DNA of 46,743 bases, from the NCBI GenBank assembly GCA_021740045.1, contig JAIPAP010000014.1, positions 1 to 46,743 of the forward strand, written 5' to 3'. The position numbers were made by a program, and so were the translations under genes. This stretch comes from Bacteroidales bacterium. GTDB taxonomy: Bacteria > Bacteroidota > Bacteroidia > Bacteroidales > JAIPAP01. Below the pieces are notes generated by a model. The model was not told the origin of the DNA. It ran no database searches and saw only the letters and a program-made list of their open reading frames with translations. This document shows positions 42,543 to 46,743 of this stretch, one piece after another (position 1 is the first letter of the stretch; every line of letters begins with the position of its first letter).

Positions 42543-42550
42543 TATATTTG
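42543..42550 (+). promoter_or_regulatory. Bacteroidota -7 box TATATTTG
   Basis: An exact TAnnTTTG match 134 nt before the VapB ATG, between the direct repeat and the operon. It is a candidate promoter for VapBC. Confidence 0.4.
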
Positions 42551-42684
42551 TACCAAAATGACATTAGATTAATAGAATAGTACAATCTTTAAAAATTTAA
42601 AGTGTATTAGCCCTGAATTAAGCTAAAATAGTAATTATCAATAAAATTTTACGTTTATTAAAGTGAATATAAAAGATTGAAATT

Positions 42685-42897
42685 ATGGAAATTGTAACAA
42701 TTCAACTTACCACACCCAAAACGATGAAGTTACTTAGGGAGTTGGAGGAGCTTAATCTTTTAAAGGTAATAAAGCCTGAAAAGAATGCCATTGCAGAGCT
42801 ATCTGATAAGTATGCCGGCAAATTGGCCCTGGATATAGCCAATGATTTACAAGACCATATTGCAAAAAGCCGTGAAGAATGGGAGAACAATATTTGA
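42685..42897 (+). CDS. VapB-like antitoxin
   Basis: A 70-aa protein. MEIVTIQLTTPKTMKLLRELEELNLLKVIKPEK suggests a short N-terminal strand followed by helices that would form a dimeric DNA-binding unit. The C-terminal half (ALDIANDLQDHIAKSREEWENNI) is a charged helix of the kind that wraps the toxin; EEWENN is a common ending in Bacteroidota antitoxins. Its stop overlaps the toxin gene by 19 bp. It should neutralise the downstream PIN toxin and repress the operon. Confidence 0.8.
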   Translation: MEIVTIQLTTPKTMKLLRELEELNLLKVIKPEKNAIAELSDKYAGKLALDIANDLQDHIAKSREEWENNI

Positions 42898-43268
42898 TAG
42901 ACAGTAATTCGGTGATTGACTATCTATCCGGAAAACTTCCTGAGGAAGGAATGAAATTCATGAACAAGGTAATAGATGGTATACCAAACATCTCAGTAAT
43001 CACTAAAATTGAGATTTTAGGTTATAGGACCACTCAAGAAGCTCAAATGATACTTGAGGGATTTGTTAGTGATTCGGTCATATTTCCTTTAATCGAAGAT
43101 ATTGTAAATCAAACAATAATCATTAGAAAAGACCACAAGGTTAAAACGCCCGACGCTATAATTGCAGCAACCGCATTAGTCCAGGACTATACGCTTATTA
43201 CGCGTAATACAAGAGATTTTATACAAATCAAGGACCTCAAGTTGTTAAACCCATATAAGGTGAATTAA
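42879..43268 (+). CDS. vapC: VapC-like PIN-domain toxin
   Basis: A 129-aa PIN-domain ribonuclease. The four acidic active-site residues are in place: Asp8 (YLIDSNSVIDYLSG), Glu45 (ITKIEILGY), Asp92 (KTPDAIIAATAL) and Asp113 (RNTRDF). VapC toxins cut specific RNAs (often initiator tRNA or the sarcin-ricin loop) with Mg2+. It overlaps the antitoxin gene by 19 bp, a tight co-translation arrangement. The module is intact while similar modules on both sides have decayed, and it lies between two direct repeats. It is AT-richer than the core genes of the window and probably acquired. Confidence 0.92.
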   Translation: MGEQYLIDSNSVIDYLSGKLPEEGMKFMNKVIDGIPNISVITKIEILGYRTTQEAQMILEGFVSDSVIFPLIEDIVNQTIIIRKDHKVKTPDAIIAATALVQDYTLITRNTRDFIQIKDLKLLNPYKVN

Positions 43269-43440
43269 GATAATGTAGAACTGGGCTAAACTAAAAGCCA
43301 CGATTATAGTGAATACAATTTATGTTAAATTGACAGGTATCTTGAGATTACGAAGGCTATACAAACCTAGGTGATATCCAAGCATGAATAACTTACCCTA
43401 AATATACCACTACTACAGTTATAAACTTTAGCGCCTTGAT

Positions 43441-43605
43441 GTACCGGTTGAATTGGATGCAAATGGGAATATTGTGAGTATGACCATTGAACACGCCCGG
43501 CAGCAAACCCAGGTTGCCGATTTTTCTTTTAAGCAGGTAGGGGATGTGGATGGCACTTAATGCGAAGTGTATTGTTATTTGAGCCTCCTTAATCATTATT
43601 TACCG
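43441..43605 (+). repeat. Direct repeat copy 2 with DUF2283-like gene end
   Basis: It carries the frame VPVELDANGNIVSMTIEHARQQTQVADFSFKQVGDVDGT-stop, the better-preserved copy of the fragment at 42354. Upstream the frame meets a TAG, so the N-terminal half of the gene is missing. DUF2283 is my best guess from the PVELDxxGNIV pattern. Confidence 0.75.
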
Positions 43606-43755
43606 CGGTATCCTACTCAAGTATTTAGCTTACAGGAATGTTCATTGCTGAAAGAAAAGGGTGAAAAGCTCACCGCAGGTCTTCCTTGCTGATGCATTAT
43701 TGCAAAGAAAAATGACTATTTTTACAGAATGAAACCAAATGGCCCGGTTTAGTGG

Positions 43756-44081
43756 GTGCTAGACCAACAATAGCAAGTAACTGCAGAACTTAATATAGGT
43801 ACTACCAACTATAATAAATTGGAGAATTGCAACCATGAATAATAGATTAAAGAACTGCAGCAACTGGCTGCGCATATTGATTTAACATTTGACCAGGTGT
43901 TTAACTTTGAAGGGAGCTGCCCAATGAAGTTTCATTAGAAGACAAAACGGAGATGGAGCAATTTAAGCTTATGCAGCAGCTTGATGACGAGGACAAGCAA
44001 ACAGTAATGAAAATCATTAATACCAGGCTCACAAAATCCAAATTCAAAGACTTCTTTAATAAAAATATTGCTGCTTTATAA
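43756..44081 (+). pseudogene. Decayed XRE-family HTH regulator
   Basis: In three successive frames one can read: a stop-broken VLDQQ-stop-QVTAELNIGTTNYNKLEN (helix-turn-helix end), KELQQLAAHIDLTFDQVFNFEG, and NEVSLEDKTEMEQFKLMQQLDDEDKQTVMKIINTRLTKSKFKDFFNKNIAAL-stop. Together they match the usual C-terminal two thirds of Bacteroidota XRE regulators. At least two frameshifts and one nonsense codon are visible and the N-terminus is lost. The minus-strand ORF 43901-44155 is its shadow. Confidence 0.75.
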
Positions 44082-44087
44082 AAGCAA

Positions 44088-44112
44088 AAAAGCCCGGACT
44101 TACCGGGCTCTC
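44088..44112. terminator. Terminator, mainly for the minus-strand RHS/immunity genes
   Basis: GC stem agcccgg / ccgggct with a 5-nt loop; on the minus strand it is followed by TTTTTTGCTTTT. The A/T tracts on both sides would also allow plus-strand termination. It lies about 20 nt after the stop at 44133. Confidence 0.85.
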
Positions 44113-44132
44113 TCATTATTTGATTAAATACA

Positions 44133-44645
44133 TTAGTCATATAAGAACTTAACAAATTTGGTTTTATCCCAATAGTAAGCTTTACTTCTGCTTTCCTTCA
44201 AGTCATTAACCATTATCCCATCAAAAGGTACTTTGATTGTTTCGTCAATAGCTTCCCATTTTCCTTTAGGTTCAACAGCAACATTAAGCTCAGTTATTTC
44301 CCCCTCCCAAATTCCAAAACAATCAATTAGAGAATGTTTAACATTATTATTTGCTGTGCTAAAGAAAAAAAGGCAAACCTTACTATTCTTGTCTCTCAAA
44401 AGCAATGCATAATCATCAACATTATCCCCGTCAAAATCAGACACACAACCTAATGACTGTTCTTTGTATTCTTGCATAAAAAGTGATTTGCTTCCGTTAT
44501 CAGATTCTATAATAAAATTATAATTGGGCAAAGAATCTTTAACATACTGGTAAACCATTGATGTGTGATTTTCAATCACACTACTTTTAGGTGTTTGTCC
44601 TTGGCATTGCTGAAAAGCAATTAATAAAATGAAAATTAGTCGCAT
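44133..44645 (-). CDS. Exported protein, candidate immunity protein of the RHS toxin
   Basis: A 170-aa protein with a signal peptide ending near FQQCQGQ. The middle has LGCVSDFDGDNVDDYALLLRDKN, an FG-GAP/EF-hand-like calcium-loop motif, followed by a strand-rich domain (KVCLFFFSTANNN ... GIWEGEITELN). There is no lipobox with a good motif. It begins 4 nt after the stop of the RHS-core gene and shares its transcript and terminator. Polymorphic toxins normally have the immunity gene directly downstream, and an exported protein fits a cell-wall-targeting toxin. No immunity family is recognised, so this call rests on position. Confidence 0.6.
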   Translation of the reverse strand: MRLIFILLIAFQQCQGQTPKSSVIENHTSMVYQYVKDSLPNYNFIIESDNGSKSLFMQEYKEQSLGCVSDFDGDNVDDYALLLRDKNSKVCLFFFSTANNNVKHSLIDCFGIWEGEITELNVAVEPKGKWEAIDETIKVPFDGIMVNDLKESRSKAYYWDKTKFVKFLYD

Positions 44646-44649
44646 AGAA

Positions 44650-45822
44650 TTAATCTTTTATGAAAGTTAAATGACCATGGTGTCCATGTCCCCCAATTTT
44701 CTTTCCATTTACAGTCATCGGATAAAATGTAGTTTTAATATTTCCTGTAGTACCAGTTCGCATATTAAAACCCCATACCTTACTTTGATTTGATATGTAA
44801 TTCTTTGTAAAGCCCCATTCACCTGTCTTTTTAAGGAAGTAACCATTATTCCATGCATTAAATTTCTTATTATTTGCATAGCCTTGGAAACTTTTACCAT
44901 CTTTATCTAAATACCTGTAATCAACACAAACACCAGAATAACCTTTAGGGCCGCCATGTGTTTTATGGTCTCCTCCTGGGGCGGTTCCGTCTGCTGCAGA
45001 CATATCCCCTAAATCCACATTAAAGCCGTCTATTTCTTTAGTCATTTCAGTGGTCAGACCAAATAATGCTGCTGCTGCATCAGGTTTTAAATAATGGTCC
45101 CCTCCTTCATCTTCTGTTCCATAACGCCCAAATCCTTCGCCACTTGCAGGAAATTTCACTAAGCCATCATCGTTAATATCCAATGTTGTAGTTGTTGTTT
45201 CATCTCCATTTACAACAATAAATGTATGACTTTCGCTATCCTTAACATTAATCCTGTCTATAGACTGGTTCTCAATATTTATATTGAAAGTATCTAGCCC
45301 CATATAATCCATGAATAAAATAGGATTATTAGCAGCATAAGCAAACCCAGATTGAACATGATTTTTTTCAGCAAGGGGGTCAATGGTTGTAAATCTTGCT
45401 ATTGCAGGGTCGTAGTAGCGGAACCCGTAATCATACCAATCCAGTTCAAAGTCATCCTGGAGTTCCTTGCTACCCCGAAAAATAGAAAATTTTGAATTTT
45501 CGTAATTTTTCGCGGGTCCTCGTAAAATCACGAAATGAAACATTTCTGATTTTACGGGATTGTATAAAAGTTTGTTTTCCGGTGACAAACCGGCTGTATA
45601 ATACAAGCCGGAGAGTTTCATGCCAAAGGGATAATAGCTGTTCTCCTGTAATATCTCACCCTCCTCGTCAAATACTACCCGGGTATTGCCGAGATGGTCG
45701 GTAAGAAAATACTGGTACTCAAATCCGCCGCCGGTTTTGGGGACTACACGGCCGGTTTCGGTAAGGATATAGGCCAGATCATTATCTACCAGGCTTATTT
45801 GTTTATTCAGGTTCGTAACCAT
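44650..45822 (-). CDS. Truncated RHS-core gene with candidate metallopeptidase toxin tip
   Basis: 390 aa. Residues 35-175 carry the RHS-associated core: YQYFLTDHLGNTRVVFDEEGEI, ENSYYPFGMKLSGLYYTAG, GSKELQDD, WYDYGFRYYDPAIARFTTIDPLAEKNHVQSGFAYAANNPILFMDYMGLD. A 28-residue segment (89-116) interrupts the usual YN-GKELQDD motif. After the core the variable tip has GDMSAADGTAPGGDHKTHGGPKGYSGVCVDYRYLDKDGKSFQ and ends GGHGHHGHLTFIKD. The VDxRYL and HHGHLTF motifs resemble LAS (M15/M74) murein endopeptidases, with candidate ligands His286/His289, Asp301 and His382/His384. The large N-terminal RHS cage is missing. The frame is open for about 80 nt upstream of the ATG and closes at 45901-45903 next to the MITE, so this is a 3' remnant or an orphan tip cassette. 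Confidence 0.8.
   Translation of the reverse strand: MVTNLNKQISLVDNDLAYILTETGRVVPKTGGGFEYQYFLTDHLGNTRVVFDEEGEILQENSYYPFGMKLSGLYYTAGLSPENKLLYNPVKSEMFHFVILRGPAKNYENSKFSIFRGSKELQDDFELDWYDYGFRYYDPAIARFTTIDPLAEKNHVQSGFAYAANNPILFMDYMGLDTFNINIENQSIDRINVKDSESHTFIVVNGDETTTTTLDINDDGLVKFPASGEGFGRYGTEDEGGDHYLKPDAAAALFGLTTEMTKEIDGFNVDLGDMSAADGTAPGGDHKTHGGPKGYSGVCVDYRYLDKDGKSFQGYANNKKFNAWNNGYFLKKTGEWGFTKNYISNQSKVWGFNMRTGTTGNIKTTFYPMTVNGKKIGGHGHHGHLTFIKD
45475..45558 (-). repeat. 84-bp palindromic element inserted in frame in the RHS core
   Basis: It consists almost entirely of two adjacent hairpins: cccgaaaaatagaaaatt / aattttcgtaatttttcgcggg (45474-45516) and cgtaaaatcacgaaatg / catttctgattttacg (45521-45556). 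It encodes 28 residues (PVKSEMFHFVILRGPAKNYENSKFSIFR) without a stop and splits the conserved RHS motif YNGKELQDD into YN ... GSKELQDD. Confidence 0.8.
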
Positions 45823-45904
45823 ATTGCCATTGTTATTGTAAAGATACTCATTTTGTTGGAATGAACCGATTAAGTACTGATAAAAAAATATGGAGATATC
45901 TTAT

Positions 45905-46042
45905 TCAATGTCGTTTATTTAAGTAAATATTATCATCTTTATTTGTTTGACGTTGTCAGGAGCTTTGCAAGCTGACAAGTCTGCTATACTACTAAGCTGT
46001 CAATGTCTAAAAGACTTGAGAGCGTTAACTAAACGACATAGA
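45905..46042. mobile_element. MITE-like element, copy 2 (138 bp)
   Basis: Same orientation and structure as 38893-39029: tcaatgtcgtttatttaa at the left, ttaactaaacgacat(a) at the right, and the inner core cgttgtcaggagctttgca(a)gctgacaagtctgc shared. By eye it is about 80% identical overall with one single-base indel. It lies 4 bp past the stop of the gene at 46047 and abuts the broken 5' end of the RHS-core gene. Confidence 0.85.
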
Positions 46043-46046
46043 TACT

Positions 46047-46643
46047 TTATTGCTCATCCACAAACAAACCCAATTCACGGTAGATCCCTATGCGGTAAAA
46101 AATAAGATTTATTGGATTTTTGAAAATGTCCCGCAGTCCAAAATGCGAATAATGGTATTCCAGGTTCGGGATGGTATAGTCGCCAATTTCCCCGAAAATC
46201 CGCAGTTGTGGGCTGATTCTTACATCAAGTCCTGCACTCAGTTTGTGTCCCAATTCAATCGTCTTATCAGGTGCTTCCGGATTAAAACGGATGAAAGGAA
46301 GAAGCCCTGCCGATAACCGCAGTTTAACTTTGTTTCCCGGTTTAATGGTAGCCGAAACAGGGATCATCATGGCATCAAAATGGCTGAAAAAGGTCGGTTC
46401 TGCTGTAAGTGAAAACTGGGCTTTGGAGGGTTGATAGGCAGCTAAAAGTCCAAAGGCATAGTTTGGATCCATGGGCTTTTCAAAAAGCTTAGCTTCCGAC
46501 ATCATTCCGGTGGATAGACCCAGATTGAGGTTTTGACCATATATGGATGGCAGGCTTAAAGAAATGATAAAGATGGGAATAATAAAAACGCATCTTACTA
46601 ATTTCGCAGCATCAAGGTGTGTATTGGTTTCATTATACTTCAT
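46047..46643 (-). CDS. Small outer-membrane beta-barrel-like protein
   Basis: 198 aa from the ATG at 46643 (MKYNETNTHLD); the track start (46739) adds 32 residues unlike a signal region. A hydrophobic segment CVFIIPIFIISLSLPSIYGQ looks like a signal peptide preceded by an unusually long n-region. The rest alternates short amphipathic strands (LGLSTGMMSEAKLF, FGLLAAYQPSKAQFSLTAEP, MIPVSATIKPGNKVKLRLSAGLLPFIRF, LSAGLDVRISPQLRIFGEIGDY) as in small OMP barrels. No family signature is recognised. The gene is complete within the window but its promoter is outside or at the very edge. Its neighbour on the 3' side is the MITE. Confidence 0.65.
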   Translation of the reverse strand: MKYNETNTHLDAAKLVRCVFIIPIFIISLSLPSIYGQNLNLGLSTGMMSEAKLFEKPMDPNYAFGLLAAYQPSKAQFSLTAEPTFFSHFDAMMIPVSATIKPGNKVKLRLSAGLLPFIRFNPEAPDKTIELGHKLSAGLDVRISPQLRIFGEIGDYTIPNLEYHYSHFGLRDIFKNPINLIFYRIGIYRELGLFVDEQ

Positions 46644-46743
46644 GGTCTTGATTGGAAAAAGCTTATTCTCCCCCCCAAAAATAACTTTTTTCCATGAATA
46701 TCGAAAAGAAAGATCATCTAATAAAAAAGGCCGCCACAATCAC

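Noticed and set aside
43901-44155. 84-aa minus-strand ORF
   Set aside because: Shadow of the decayed XRE regulator, whose plus-strand fragments match the family.

Overview
The window looks like a chromosome segment of a Bacteroidota bacterium, probably a Bacteroidales/Marinilabiliales- or Cytophagia-like organism. The signs are five secreted proteins with type IX secretion (T9SS) type A C-terminal sorting domains, a gldA-gldF-gldG-like ABC operon, a TonB receptor with a carboxypeptidase-regulatory-like N-terminus paired with a surface lipoprotein, a WbqC protein, a 7TM-HD (PgpH-type) phosphohydrolase, and about fourteen Bacteroidota-style -7 boxes (TAnnTTTG) in front of genes. I see no rRNA, tRNA or CRISPR array. 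No taxonomic marker strong enough for a genus is present except DnaK.

Layout. 1-6437 (minus strand): two tandem copies of a cassette made of one very large T9SS beta-helix-like surface protein followed by one tiny (80-81 aa) exported protein ending in a PID-CTERM-like sorting signal. 6709-13742 (plus): a lipoprotein, a 47-unit tetranucleotide array, dnaK, a T9SS adhesin-like protein and an unrecognised exported protein. 13822-16323 (minus): an OmpA/TPR outer-membrane protein. 16950-21174 (plus): gldA, gldF, gldG and a DUF4340 gene in one operon. 21309-24679 (plus): a T9SS-exported subtilase and an MFS transporter. 24683-33282 (minus): a PhoD-like phosphatase, a nucleotide pyrophosphatase/phosphodiesterase, a TonB receptor plus surface lipoprotein operon with a possible 42-codon leader ORF, and an NlpC/P60 cell-wall peptidase. 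33516-38627: the 7TM-HD protein, a four-helix-bundle (23S-IVS-type) gene between octamer repeats, WbqC, tandem thioredoxins and an orphan IS1595-type zinc-ribbon gene.

From 38629 to the end the window is accessory and repeat-rich. It holds a 249-bp direct repeat pair around a 137-bp MITE (second MITE copy at 45905), a C10-family (streptopain-like) T9SS protease, a graveyard of decayed toxin-antitoxin and regulator genes around an intact VapBC module bracketed by about 164-bp direct repeats, and a truncated RHS-core gene. The RHS gene has a candidate metallopeptidase toxin tip, an 84-bp palindromic in-frame insertion and a likely immunity gene next to it.

A second theme runs through the intergenic DNA: degenerate short tandem arrays with strict periods of 4, 7 or 8 bp at about ten places, often in opposite orientations. 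The most promising candidates for undescribed biology are the paired T9SS-protein/mini-CTERM cassettes, the period-7 and period-8 array family, the MITE, and the palindromic in-frame element in the RHS gene. All functional calls come from reading the sequence and recall of families; no database search was run.
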